Shown: positions 1 through 11,890 of the stretch, piece after piece
Position numbering within the stretch: position 1 is the first letter of the stretch
How the letters are laid out: the number at the start of each line of letters is the position of its first letter
Assembly: GCA_020152595.1 (NCBI GenBank)
Contig: JAIGNY010004048.1
Span: 212,001 to 276,000 of the forward strand
Source: Chiridota heheva
Taxonomy: Eukaryota; Echinodermata; Holothuroidea; Apodida; Chiridotidae
Reading direction: 5' to 3'
Length of the DNA stretch: 64,000 nucleotides
Made by a program: the position numbers and the translations under genes
Notes under the pieces: generated by a model
Told to the model about the DNA's origin: nothing
The model's database searches: none
Seen by the model: the letters and a program-made list of their open reading frames with translations, nothing else

Positions 1-28
1 AACCGCAACAATCAACCCAAATCTGTTA

Positions 29-690
29 ATACACCTATTGAGTCGAACATTATATTTTATACAAAAAGGCTTATAACTTTTGGTACAAGCACATTTCTTC
101 ATTCAGACGTCACTATTAATTCATTTTAATTTCCCACCATGTGGTATAGTCAAATTCACCATCACCCTCTTGTAACTTCTGCAATTAGCCCGGACATCAC
201 CTCCTCTACCCTCCCCACACCCCCTCCCCCACATTAGGATAACACGCTTTTCCTCCATTTTGGAACTTATATAAAATGTTCTGCTTAATACAAGGACAAT
301 GCATCAAATAAACGATCACATTTATTTTCACCAGGGAGTGTGTGTGTGTTGGGGAGGGATGTGATCTCCTATTTGGCGGGTTGGTCATCCTTCTTCAACA
401 CCTTGACTAGCAAGTTTATTGCTAATTTCTCGACATCTGGAAATATTTTGGGAAGTTAATTTTTCATCAGATGTTATCATCAAATTGCCTGTCACCCGCC
501 CATAACCTCAACATTTGATCCAGAACGATTACCATTACCTATTGAGTTGCACATTATATTTTATACAAAAAGGCTTATAACCTTTGTTACAAGCATATTT
601 CTTTTCTCAGATGTCACTATTAATTCATTTTAATTTCCCACCATGTGGTATGCTCAAACTCACCATCACCCTCTTGTTACTTCTACAATC
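29..690. repeat. direct repeat pair, about 150 bases, 505 bases apart
   Basis: Positions about 36-180 recur at about 540-685 with scattered substitutions. Shared blocks include CATTATATTTTATACAAAAA and TTTCCCACCATGTGGTAT. The sequence between the copies is not repeated, so either a 505-base segment was duplicated and diverged or a dispersed repeat inserted twice. Confidence 0.8.
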
Positions 691-2690
691 CGAACCAGTT
701 GTCATCCCATTCCCAGACTTGTAATTCAATACTCAAAATGTGGAACATCCAGATCCAGCAGGCTACTCCCACCAATTGTGAGCATGAAACTTTTCTGTAG
801 TGGGACTACTTTATTGAAAAGACAAGCTGTGCGTACCATTTATAAGTTACAACTTAAACTGTACTTTTTCTGTCAAAAATAACTTAATATGAAATTAATA
901 ACTTTATCAGAACACCTGGATTTAATGTTTGGTTATCATATTATTATGAACTGACAACTAAAACAACCATGGATACGATTGCATTTATTTTTCACTTATT
1001 TGCAACCCGATTAATTTATAGTTCAGTCCTCACGAACAAGAGCCGGTACTACTTTTCTTTCTGTCTTTGCATTCAAACATCAGCTGCCCGCCCTTTATTC
1101 CGATGAGGATCCCTGGTGCATATTTTGTGTAGATCATAGCATATATCATAGCTATTTGACATTTTAATATATCATTTGCAATATGCTTTTGACTAAATTC
1201 GAAGAGATCGAGTTCTTATTTACCTCTTTTTCATATTTTTAAATAGTCATACTTTGATTGCTTTTTACTATGGTTTTTGCATTCATATTTGTTTTGAAGT
1301 CATTTGTAAATAACATTAAACTGCATATAGGTCTACATAATTAAATTGGGAGTGGGTGGATACAGAGATGGTGTGATGAGATGGGGTGAGGTGGGGGGGG
1401 GGTCACATGTTGGAGTGTTTCCATTAAAAAAAAATATTTACGCTTCAGAAACGTGTTAGTATGGAACCACAAACAATAATTCAACTAACATATTTGTTAG
1501 GAGAAAATAATGACATTTCACGGTGAATAAAACCAGTTACATGCAAACAAATGTAAGTTTAAAATTAGCTGTCATTTTAGAATGACAAGTGGTTGGGAAA
1601 ATCCAGTAAATCATAAAATACAAAGTGCAAATGGAAGAAAGAAATACATGTACGAAACAAAACTTGCAGAGGTTTTTGTATTCATTTATTTCTCATGACA
1701 TATTAGTAAAAGCAGTAAAAAATGTTAGCACAAAAAAAAAAAAAATGAACGCAGAGATCAATGTTAAACTGACTTATCCTGTCAGATAACATTACAATAC
1801 ACAACGCTTCATAGAAAGCATTTCCTGCTAATTGTTAGGAACTCAATGAGCCCCAGTTTGTGCAAGTGATTGACTTAAGCTTCACGCCTAGCCTATTTTT
1901 TTTTTTTTCGGGAAAGGGGTTGCTTCATTGGAAATTGATAGCTGATTTTTTTTCTTCCAGCAACTTTCTTTAAAATGTTGTATATGTATTGTGGTCACCC
2001 TGTGAGACCGACGCCACTCTAAAATAACGATACTGTGGTTCCCCTAAAAATCAGAAGCTGACTGCATCCAGCATTTACTCAATTTGTTTTAGGGGCTACA
2101 CCAACTGACCAGTGATTTATTATTATGTTTTAAAGGAGGAAGATTGAGCCCCAATAGCTAATATTGGTCAGGTTTTTTTTTTTATGTATTTCCATCACAC
2201 AACCTGCCTTACAGCTATCATATGCTACCATGCAATAAGTGGGCAAAAAGATATGTATTCTTAAAAGATCATGCATATTGAAAATAAAACAAAAACGTTA
2301 CAAATTTGACCAAACTATCTATACTCATCTTGAAACGTACCTGTGGAAAATAAAACTATTTTGGGATATGAATTGTGGGTTAATTACAATGTAATACAAT
2401 TATACTGATGACCATACTAAAAAAAATGCCATTTGTGAACACAAGTCTTAAGGAGTAGCACTTCACTATTGGCTATTGTGTATTAATTGTTGTCAGTGAA
2501 CTGGTTGGAAGATTATATAACCACAACATCCCTGTCTAATTCTGTGGTTAACACTCTCTTGACACAGCAAACTAGCTTAACAGAGTTTGATTGATAAAAG
2601 GGATTATTTTCTGCCACACAATAAGGAATAAAGGATGGACTTAACATTACCACCTAATCCTGTCAAAAGCATTCCCAGGTAATGTAAACA
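691..2690. other. unassigned intergenic sequence
   Basis: AT-rich sequence downstream of ARMC2 with homopolymer runs (A near 1730, T near 1900 and 2170). I see no exon-like frame, RNA gene or clear transposon in it. Confidence 0.5.
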
Positions 2691-3589
2691 ACACATTCCT
2701 TCCCACTAGCACTGTACATAAAACATCTGATTTAAACTTACATAAAACATTTGTTTATAATTTACATACTGTTTGTTTGTTTGATTGATAAGAGTTTAAC
2801 AACACCACAACAGCAAGGGTCAAATTGTGCCTAAGAGGTTAGATCATTCCAGAGGTACAGTAGGAAGGAGAGTAAACAGGGGGAGATTGAGAGAAACATG
2901 AGAATAAAAGCCAGAAAGCTGGGATCGGGAGAGGTGTATGGGTGAAAAAATAATGTAGAGAGAGAGGGGGTGGGAAAGGGGGACTAAATATGGTTGTAAA
3001 GGGAAGCATGATGAAGAAAGGAGATAGTTTTATCCAGAGCTTTTTTTTTAGAAGAGCTCAGCTATTGAGTTGTGGGCAGCGAGGGAAGCTCTGGAAAGGT
3101 TGAAAAGGGGGCAAGCAAGGGGAATGTGATGGACTGTGAGGGTGCAGTGGCAATTGTTGCAGAGGGGTGGGGGAAGCCAATAAGGAGGTGGGAGTGAGTG
3201 AGGTGAGTGTGAACTATTCTAAGGCGGGTAATGTGGACGTTGTAAACACGGGATAGGTTGTGAATGGTGGGTTTGATCGGAATGGTGGGTTTGATCGGAA
3301 TGGTGAGCTAGATTATGTAGAGTTTGTTATCAATTTGGGAGTCCCATGAGGTTTGCCAGTGGCCACGAACAAGGGAAGCGATATGCAGTTTGATGTCAGA
3401 AATGGTTTTGGGAAAAGGGGTAGGGGGAAGGGTAAGGGCAAGCTTAGCAACTGCATCAGTCCTGTCATTGCCAGGGATGCCAACATGGCTGGGTATCCAG
3501 AAGAAACGAATATGTTACCTACAGAAGGGAAGGGGCGGGGGTAAAAGGAGTTTCCGGAGGATGAGGTGAGATGTGGAGTTATCTCATTT

Positions 3590-3925
3590 TACATTGAGTA
3601 ATGAAGTAAGGACAGCCTTGGAGTCAGAGAAGATGGCAAAGTGGCTGACCGGAGAGTTTCAATAAAGTTAAGGGCAAGGAGGGCCTTGGCCTCGGCCGAG
3701 TAGATGGATGAGTAGTGGTCGGGAAGTTGGCTACTGAGGGTGATGTCTTGGATGACGGCAGCAGCAGCTGTCTTGTCGCCTTCCTTGGAGCCATCAGTAT
3801 AGATGGAGGTATAGTTTGAGAGTTGGTCTTTGATTTGGTTGTGGAGGTTAATAAAGAGGTTAGGGTGGGTTTGGGTTGTGTAATGAGTGGAGCTGTACAG
3901 GTGGACAGTAGGGAGGTGGATTTTT
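3590..3925 (-). pseudogene. LINE RNase H remnant
   Basis: Read leftwards the frame contains TSIYTDGSKEGDKTAAAAVI and YSSIYSAEAKALLALNFIE. These are the first Asp (TDGS) and the Glu (SAEA) of the RNase H active site. The C-terminal part is broken by frameshifts. Confidence 0.85.
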
Positions 3926-4029
3926 GGCTTTGAAAGCATTGGGGTAGTAGGTAGAGGACGAGATGTTGCTGAAAGAGGCAGCAAGGTGGTTAACGTATCC
4001 TTTTTTGTGGTGAGAAGGTTACCATTTCA

Positions 4030-4890
4030 GGAGAGATGGGAGACTTGCTCACCCTGCAGTGGAAGCTGTTACCATTCTCCAAATCTTCTTAGTGGTGGTG
4101 CTGGTGGTGAGAGAAGAGATGAAGTTGTTCCAAGTGTTGGTTTTACTGTCCTTGATAGTGCGCCTGGCTTTGGCTTGGCTGATGCGAAAGAGGTTGAGGT
4201 TGTGGGTGGTTGGGTTAGTTCTGAAGTTTCTGAAGGCCCTTTTCCTGTTCTTGATGCCGGTTTTGCAGTCATCAGTGAACCAGGGGTTTGGGGGATGGTT
4301 AGGGGGTTTGAAGGTTTTGGGAATGGAGCAGGTGGCAATGTTGATAAGGATGTCACTGAAAACTGACATGGGATCATCACCCTCGAGGAGACTGGGGAGG
4401 GGGGAGGTGTGAGTCGCAGAGGGTTTCAAAAAGGGGCCAGTTGGCCTACTCGAGGTTCCAATTGGGGGTGTGGTCGGTGGGGGTTTGAAGGTTGGAGTGA
4501 ATAAGAAGATATCAGCAGTGAACTTCCAGTTAAAATCAAGGAGGTTAGGGGAACAGATAGACAGGTCAATACAGGTGAGGGAGCCTGTGGCAGGGTGAAG
4601 GTAGGTCGGGAGTTAGTGTTGAGCAAGGAGAGGCTGTGCTGTCCAAGGGTGTTTTCAACGAGCTTGCCTCTGGGGTGATGGTATTGGAGCCCGACAGGGG
4701 GTTGTGGGCATTGAAGTCACCAAGAAGGATGAAGGGGGTGGGGAGCTGAAAGATGAGGTTGTAAAGGCTGGTTGGCTGAATGTTGGCATTGGGGAGATAA
4801 ATATTGCAAAGAGTGATGGTTTTGTGGAGGGAGACAGATATACAGATGGCCTGAAGGTCGGTGTTTTCATGAACTGGGCTGTGTGTGATA
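4030..4890 (-). pseudogene. LINE endonuclease C-terminal part and EN-RT linker remnant
   Basis: The linker frame (4049-4429) includes NPWFTDDCKTGIKNRKRAFR and ISQAKARRTIKDSKTNTWNN, a block typical of the region between endonuclease and RT in I/Jockey-like LINEs. The endonuclease part continues rightwards in other frames. It matches copy 2 at 20040-20980 closely. Confidence 0.8.
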
Positions 4891-4893
4891 TCG

Positions 4894-5040
4894 TGTCTAA
4901 CTTACATACATTTGTTTTTAACCTAAATAAAACATTTGTTTTTAACTTACATAAAACAGCTGTTTGTAACTTCAATAAAACATTTGGTTTTTAACCTACA
5001 TCAAACATATTTTTTTTAAACTTACATAGGAACATTTGGG
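4894..5040. repeat. short tandem repeat flanking LINE copy 1
   Basis: Irregular units of about 25-30 bases around AACTTACATAAAACATTTG occur here and, on the other side of the LINE, at about 2700-2767. The LINE therefore sits inside what was one short array. Confidence 0.7.
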
Positions 5041-5925
5041 CAATCTTTGTATATGATAAAAACCTTACTTAGTATCTGAAGTATCCCTGATCAAGAGATA
5101 AGAGCTAAAATAAAATTTGATATTTAACATGAGGTTCTTCAAGAATGGTAATGCTAAGCCTTGGAGGTATAAGTCATAATTAGATTTCCTTGATAATTTC
5201 ATATTTTCTATTTTTAAAATCACATTATAAATATTCTAAACAATCTTATTTCTTATCAGCAATTCTTGCATAATTTCAAGTGACTTTGATGCAGTTTCTG
5301 GTGATTAAAACTTATGATTTTTAAAATGGAAATTGAAATTTGTGTTTTCGGATTTTAGCAGTCATTGCACTTTTCTTGCTTGGTAAATTATGCATTGGAC
5401 TGGTGTTCCACACTTTGGCACTTCATATACCCAAAGATCAGATTCCAAGCAGCTACTAAGAACGAAACATTGAAATAAAAACATGGGACTCTCCCTCCCT
5501 TGACCCCTGGTGTGCCTATGGGTAGGGGGTAGGGATGTGACACATGCAACATCACATGGCTTCCTCTTTCCCTTCTATTTTCACTATTTCACTTTTCTAT
5601 ACATTTCCTTTGTAATTAATTAATTCAAGTTACAGTGGGTTTCTTGTAAAAGCTCTGGCTTCTAAGCCCGTGCACCATTTTTTTCATAAATTGTTATGTC
5701 ATTTCATTGTAAATATTGTTATATGCATGAAAATGAAAAATAAATCAATCAAAATTTACCATTTCTATTCAGCAGCTATTGCAGTCATAAGAGACTTTAT
5801 TGTCATCTTTAAACAAACAATTGAATAGAATACTTCAGATATTCTGACAATCAAAAGGTATGAGGAAAAAATGTACAAATTGAAACACTAATAGAATGCT
5901 AACAAAATATAAATTACTAATAAAA
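5041..5925. other. unassigned intergenic sequence
   Basis: AT-rich, with no open frame or recognisable repeat unit apart from short A runs. Nothing functional seen. Confidence 0.5.
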
Positions 5926-6110
5926 CAGAAAATACTAAAATAATAATTAGTAGAAAATGCTACAAAGACAGCAAACGCTAGGAAAATTGAAAACACAAAT
6001 AATGGAACAGAATAGAATAAAATAGAAAAGACAATAATAGAAAATACAATAATAGAAAATAATAAAATAGAAAATAATGGAATAGAGCATAACTAGAACG
6101 GTAAATACTG
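5926..6110. repeat. AT-rich simple repeat (AATAGAAAA-like), left flank of 19-bp array
   Basis: Loose repetition of AATAGAAAAT/AATAAAATAG. A similar tract lies on the far side of the array at 8325-8465. Confidence 0.7.
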
Positions 6111-6164
6111 TCATGGTTTGCATGCCCTTGCAAATTGACACCCATATCATATGACCCGGCCAAT

Positions 6165-8065
6165 TATTGAAATGGCATCTCACACTAAGTCCCACATGGC
6201 ATCCCATGTCCCACATGGCATCCCATGTCCCACATGGCATCCCATGTCCCACATGGCATCCCATGTCCCACATGGCATCCCATGTCCCACATGGCATCCC
6301 ATGTTCCACATGGCATCCCATGTCCCACATGGCATCCCATGTCCCACATGGCATCCCATGTCCCACATGGCATCCCATGTCCCACATGGCATCCCATGTC
6401 CCACATGGCATCCCATGTCCCACTAGCCTCCCATGTCCCACATGGCATCCCATGTCCCACATCCCACATGGCATCCCATGTCCCACATGGCATCCCATGT
6501 CCCACATGGCATCCCATGTCCCACATGGCATCCCATGTCCCACATGGCATCCCATGTTCCACATAGCATTCCATGTCCCACATGGCATTCCATGTCCCAC
6601 ATGGCATCCCATGTCCCACATGCATCCCATGTCCCACATGCATCCCATGTCCCACATGCATCCCATGTCCCATATGGCATCCATGTCCCACATGGCATCC
6701 CATGTCCCACATGGCATCCCATGTCCCCATGGCATCCCATGGCATCCCATGTCCCAAAAGGCATCCCATGTCCCACATGGCATCCCATGTCCCACATGGC
6801 ATCCCATGTCCCACATGGCATCCCATGTCCCACATGGCATCCCATGTCCCATATGGCATCCCATGTCCCACATTACATCCCATGTCCCACATGGCATCCC
6901 ATGTTCCACATGGCATCCCATGGTCCACATGGCATCCCATGGTCCACATGGCATCGCATGTCCCACATGGCATCCCATGTCCCACATGGCATCCCATGTC
7001 CCACATGGCATCCCATGTCCCACATGGCATCCCATGTCCCACATGGCATCCCATGTCCCACATGGCATCGCATGTCCCACACAGCATCCCATGTCCCACA
7101 TGGCATCCCATGTCCCACATGGCATCCCATGTCCCACATGGCATTCCATGTCCCACATGGCATACCATGTCTGACATGGCATCCCACTCCATCCCTTGTC
7201 CCACAGGCATTCCACTATATCTACCACATGGCATCCCACCCCATGACCCACATGATATCCCATCCCATCCCTTGTCCAATGTGGAATTCCACCATGTCCC
7301 ACATGGCATCCCATCCTATGACCCACATGGCATCCCATCCTATGTCCCACATGGATTCTTCCCATGTGCCAAATGACATCCCACCCCATGTCCCACATGA
7401 CATCCCATCCCATGCCTTGTCCCATATGGCATTCCACCATATCTCCCACATGGCATTCCACCATACAGTATGTCTCACATGGCATTCCACCATATGTCCC
7501 ATATGGTATTCCATCATATGTCCCATATGGCATCCCACCCTATGACCCACAAGGCATCTCACCCTATGTCCCACATGGATCCCATCCTACATCTATATCC
7601 CACATTAATACAACCATATGTACCACATGACATCCCTCCCTATGTCCCACATGACATCCCTCTCTATGTCCCACATGGCATCCCTCCCTATGTCCCACAT
7701 AACATCCCTCCCTGTGTCCCACATAGCATCTCTCCCTGTCTCCCATTGTATGTCCCACATCAGTAGTTTCCCATCTAATGTCCCACATGGCATCCCACCT
7801 ATGTCCCACATTGAATACCACCATATGTTCCACATGGTATCCCTCCCAATGTCCCACATAACCTCCTACCCTGTGTCACACATGGCATCCCAACCTATGT
7901 CACACTCTGTGTTACTCGTGGCATCCCACTCCATGTCCCACATGGCATCCCACTCCATGTCCTACATGACATCCCATCCCGTAGCATTCCACCCTATGTC
8001 CTGCATGGCATTCCACCCTATGTCCTGCATGGCATTCCACCATATATCCTGCATGACATTCCACT
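6165..8065. repeat. 19-bp minisatellite, about 95 units, decaying rightwards
   Basis: The unit is ATGGCATCCCATGTCCCAC. Units are nearly identical from 6190 to about 7180 and then diverge (CATTCCACCATATGTCCC, CATCCCTCCCTATGTCCC types) up to about 8065. Since 19 is not a multiple of 3, every frame is open over several repeats, giving long artefactual frames. The array lies downstream of the ARMC2 poly(A) signal. Confidence 0.97.
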
Positions 8066-8465
8066 CTGTTTCTTAAGTATCCCTGTAAAATCTTTAACAT
8101 TTTGTAAGGAAATTCTAACCTTCCATAAGATTATCTGAAGAAACTTTGTCACTTTTTCTGAAGAACTCAAAAGAAACTTTAACATTTTCTGAGGAATTCC
8201 CAAAAAACGTTTGCATTTCTGAAGAAATCCCAGGAAAATTTGGCCGGCAGGACGGACAAAATTGTCATTACATAGGTTCGCATTATGCTTCGCATTGTGC
8301 TTCGCATTATGCTTCGCATAATAAGCAATAAAATAGAAAACAATAAAATATAGAAGGAAAATATAGAATAGAAAATCCTGAAATAGAAAATATTAAAACA
8401 GAAAATCCTAAAATAGAGAGAAAACAAAGAATACAAAATGAAATAGAAAATCATTATTCAATAAA
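8066..8465. other. non-coding stretch with AT-rich flank repeat
   Basis: Contains short imperfect repeats of TTCTGAAGAAAT type (8100-8240), a triple TTCGCATTATGC motif (8278-8320) and an AATAGAAAA-like tract to 8465 that mirrors 5926-6110. No gene seen. Confidence 0.6.
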
Positions 8466-8473
8466 AATTATAA

Positions 8474-8479
8474 TTTAAT
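8474..8479 (-). promoter_or_regulatory. candidate poly(A) signal ATTAAA for ARMC2
   Basis: ATTAAA on the minus strand lies 66 bases downstream of the ARMC2 stop. It is the common variant of AATAAA, and no AATAAA is seen closer to the stop on this strand. Transcript ends would be expected 10-30 bases further left, near 8445-8465. Confidence 0.45.
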
Positions 8480-8544
8480 GGAGAATAAAAAGCTCACCTA
8501 TTCATGTACACACGTCACTCCAAAATCTCAAAATTCAAGCCCCA

Positions 8545-8708
8545 TCACTTGTCATCTATAGGGATGAGATCGCTATGGAAACGCTCCACTCTCTCCAAGA
8601 GCTGAGATGCCACAGGGCAAAATTCACTCTTCCAGTAGGAGTGTATGAAGACATGGGTATCCTCATCCCAACTCATATCCTCTGGAGTTTCCATGGCAAC
8701 CTCTTCAT
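8545..8708 (-). CDS. ARMC2: ARMC2 exon m (terminal), stop TGA at 8545
   Basis: This 164-base terminal exon has acceptor TTGTTTTCAG. It encodes an acidic start (DEEVAMETPEDMSWDED), then THVFIHSYWKSEFCPVASQL and LERVERFHSDLIPIDDK, followed by TGA. The tail aligns by eye with the conserved C-terminus of vertebrate ARMC2, which supports the whole gene model. Confidence 0.93.
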
Positions 8709-8930
8709 CTGAAAACAAACAGATGCACTTTTTACTTATTTTGGGGTACCTTAATTTCACAGTAGTTTAGGTTGATAAGGGTTTTTTTTTTTTTTTATTT
8801 CATTTGTATATTTATTGAAAGAAAATATTTATGTCAAGTTTTAAGTGGATCGGAAGAGAAAAGTCAACATGGGATTATAAGACATGTTGCCAGGTAGTGA
8901 ACTATTTTGCCAGTACTTCTTTAAGGTATA

Positions 8931-9060
8931 ATTTGGGGTTTGGTTTGTTAAGGTTTAATGGCACCGCGACAGTCAGTGTCAAATGTGCCAAGAGGGTGTT
9001 AAAAACTAATGTGTTTGAGTTGGAAAGAGAGGAAAGAGAGGAGGGATAGAGGGAGAAAAC
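8931..9060 (-). mobile_element. LINE 3'-end fragment
   Basis: About 130 bases resemble the 3' end of LINE copy 1: TTTGTTAAGGTTTAATGGCA, then a decayed version of the GTCAAATTGTGCC block and purine-rich sequence. It has the same orientation as the other copies and is heavily decayed. Confidence 0.65.
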
Positions 9061-9595
9061 TGCATAAATATTTATAAGAGCTTTAATTGGTAACAGCCTT
9101 GAGGTTTACTACACATCAACTGTATAAACTACAGCACTTCAAAAGTGAAGAAATTGTGGTGAGTGCTCTACTATAAAAAGTAAGGTTTAAAAGAACTTGG
9201 GTGGAGTAAAATAATCAAAGAAACAAACAAATATTGAACAATTCCTTTTGTAAATGTTTAATGTACCACCACCAGTCACCAAGAGAACATCAGAAAACCT
9301 GCATCAAAATTGACTTAACTTACAAGAATATAAAAAAAAAAAAATGAATTAAATCAATTCATTTTTGAATTTTCGGGCAAATACTTGAAGACAAAAAGAA
9401 GTATGTTTTGATGCAGAAATATTTTGTAAGTACATCCAGTGATTTTCAATCTTGTGTTATTTAAGTTTGAAACGGTTTGAAAAACATGAAAAGAAAATAG
9501 GCAACTTTAATAAAGACTTCTTTTCATAAAAGTGTCCAGTGTAACTATTTCACAGGAATATACCAAAGCCACAAATGTTGCTATAAGCAATAATC
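9061..9595. other. intronic, nothing recognised
   Basis: Part of the last ARMC2 intron; AT-rich, no exon or repeat recognised. Confidence 0.5.
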
Positions 9596-10880
9596 CATTT
9601 TTAATACTATAAGCACTGTTTCCAGGTCTGGCCTCTATTGTGAATGCCATGAGCACTGCTTCTAGGTCTGGCCTCTATTGTGAATGCCATAAGCACTGTT
9701 TCTAGGTCTGGCCTCTATTGTGAATGCCATGAGCACTGTTTCCAGGTCTGGCCTCTATTGTGAATGCCATGAGCACTGTTTCCAGGTCTGGCCTCTATTG
9801 TGAATGCCACAAGCACTCTTTCCAGGTCTGGCCTCTATTGTAAATGCCACAAGCACTGTTTCCAGGTCTGGCCTCTATTGTGAATGCCATGAGCAGTTTC
9901 CAGATCTGGCCTCTATTGAGAATGCCACAAGCACTGTTTCCAGGTCTGGCCTCTATTGTGAATGCCATGAGCACTGTTTCTAGGTCTGGCCTCTATTGTG
10001 AATGCCATGAGCACTGTTTCCAGGTCTGGCCTCTATTGTAAATGCCACAAGCACTGTTTCTAGGTCTGGCCTCTATTGTGAATGCCATGAGCACTGTTTC
10101 CAGATCTGGCCTCTATTGAGAATGCCATAAGCACTGTTTCCAGGTCTGGCCTCTATTGTGAATGCCATGAGCACTGTTTCTAGGTCTGGCCTCTATTGTG
10201 AATGCCATGAGCACTGTTTCTAGGTCTGGCCTCTATTGTGAATGCCATGAGCACTGTGTTTAGGTCTGGCCTCTATTGTGAATGCCATGAGCACTGCTTC
10301 TAGGTCTGGCCTCTATTGTGAATGCCATGAGCACTGTTTCTAGGTCTGGCCTCTATTGTGAATGCCATAAGCACTGTTTCTAGGTCTGGCCTCTATTGTG
10401 AATGCCATGAGCACTGCTTCTAGGTCTGGCCTCTATTGTGAATGCCATGAGCAATGCTTCTAGGTCTGGCCTCTGTTGTGAATGCCATGAGCACTGTTTC
10501 TAGGTCTGGCCTCTATTGTGAATGCCATGAGCACTGTTTCTAGCTCTAGCCTCTATTGTGTATGTCATGAGCACTGCTTCTAGGTCTAGCCTCTATTGTG
10601 AATGCCACAAGCACTGTTTCTAGGTCTGGCCTCTATTGTGAATGCCATAAGCACTGTTTCTAGGTCTGGCCTCTATTGTGAATGCCATAAGCACTGCTTC
10701 TAGGTCTGGCCTCTATTGTGAATGCCATGAGCACTGCTTCTAAGTCTGGCATCTATTGTGAATGCCATAAGCACTGTTTCTAGGTCTAGCCTCCATTGTG
10801 AATACCATAAGCACTGCTTCTAGGTCTGGCCTCTATTGTGAATGCTATAAGCACTGCTTCTAGGTCTGGCGTCTACTTTG
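9596..10880. repeat. 40-bp minisatellite, about 32 units
   Basis: The unit can be written as GCACTGTTTCTAGGTCTGGC plus CTCTATTGTGAATGCCATGA. Variants alternate CCAGG/TAGGT and ATGA/ATAA/ACAA. It is intronic in ARMC2. Confidence 0.97.
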
Positions 10881-11164
10881 TAAGCCATCTTGTTTGAAAA
10901 CGATAAAGCAAGAAATTAAGTCAATACATGAAGTTAAACCAGTTGCTATAAAATAACTATACAGATGAGGGCAATGTTGGATGCTAGCACATACAGCATT
11001 TGTAATGTGCGTATTCTCATTGGGGATATGCCTGTATGATTTATTTACAATCACCCACTACTTTCAAAGGCTCATTTAGGCCTGAATCAAGGTTTCAGCA
11101 TAAGAGGGTGTTTGGATAAGAGGTTTGAATAAGTCAGAGATTACTGTATAGCAAAATATTGTTT

Positions 11165-11890
11165 AATATTGATAAAAAGAACACTAAAAAAAAGAAAAAA
11201 GCAGAGGGGGAGGGGGGATTGTGCAAATTTATGTGAATTAAAAAGACAGAAGCCTCATCTTGCACATTCACCTATCAAGTCCATGCAAACTCAAGTAAAA
11301 GTCAGTGGGATAACAGATATAAAATACCTATGGAGTATTTGCATTGTTATGGAGTATTTGCATTATTATGACCCGTGCATTAAATCATTAATGCACAACC
11401 ATGATTATTTGTTTTATTTTATTTTTTAAATAGGTAATGTTTTTAATAAAGTAATAAAATATATCTAAACCTTCCTTGCTTTTCATTATTTTAGTTGTTT
11501 TTCATGCATTTTAAACAATCTAAGCTGAAAATTTTATAAAACGATTCATGTTTTAAGCATCGTGTTTATATGTGTATTCAAAGCATGGTTTAAAGGATTT
11601 TGCACTCTCAAAAGACCCTCCTAAAGCCGGGCCGTTCTACTAGTGTCCAAGTCTTTTCCCTGTCCATCAAATATGCAAATAAACACTCTGCCTAATCTTG
11701 AACAATTCCAAGAACTAGGGTCACAATTTGGGGGCACTAATGATATGCAGCCACAATTCATCTAAGAAGTATTTGGTTGCTCTAGGGACCCATGAATAAT
11801 ATGCCCCCAACACCACCACCCTTCAGTTTCAGGGTGAGTACCCCTTTAACCTTAACTCAGAGACTAAACATGCTATCCACATCAGGGGTC
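11165..11890 (+). repeat. dispersed repeat, first copy (inverted relative to 15195-15815)
   Basis: Shares with the reverse complement of 15195-15815 the blocks CCCTTTAACCTTAACTCAGAG, ATTCATCTAAGA, CTCTGCC near TGCAAATA, and TTTTGCACTC. About 600-700 bases at moderate identity. An exon and an unrelated array lie between the copies, so these are two separate insertions. Confidence 0.75.

Larger units (their letters stand above)
2768..4893 (-). mobile_element. LINE copy 1 (RNase H-bearing, I-superfamily type), RT deleted
   Basis: A non-LTR retrotransposon read leftwards; its 3' end at 2768 carries a CAAA-type tail (TGTTTGTTTG on the plus strand). It retains RNase H and the endonuclease-to-RT linker. 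By comparison with copy 2 it jumps near 3925 from the segment just before RNase H (copy 2, about 18500) to the segment before RT (copy 2, about 20040), so about 1.5 kb including RT is missing. The 5' end is truncated inside the endonuclease at about 4893. Frameshifts and stops make it dead. Confidence 0.85.

Noticed and set aside
3887..4412. Plus-strand frames of 117-159 codons
   Set aside because: Antisense shadows of the LINE remnant, which shows recognisable RNase H and linker motifs on the minus strand.
5947..7545. Open frames of up to 528 codons on both strands (MPCGTWDAMWDMGCH-type)
   Set aside because: Frame artefacts of the 19-bp minisatellite; all frames are open, repeats decay without coding constraint and no splice or start context exists.
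9596..10880. CRISPR-like regular repetition here and in the other arrays
   Set aside because: Repeats are contiguous with no unique spacers, and the DNA is eukaryotic.
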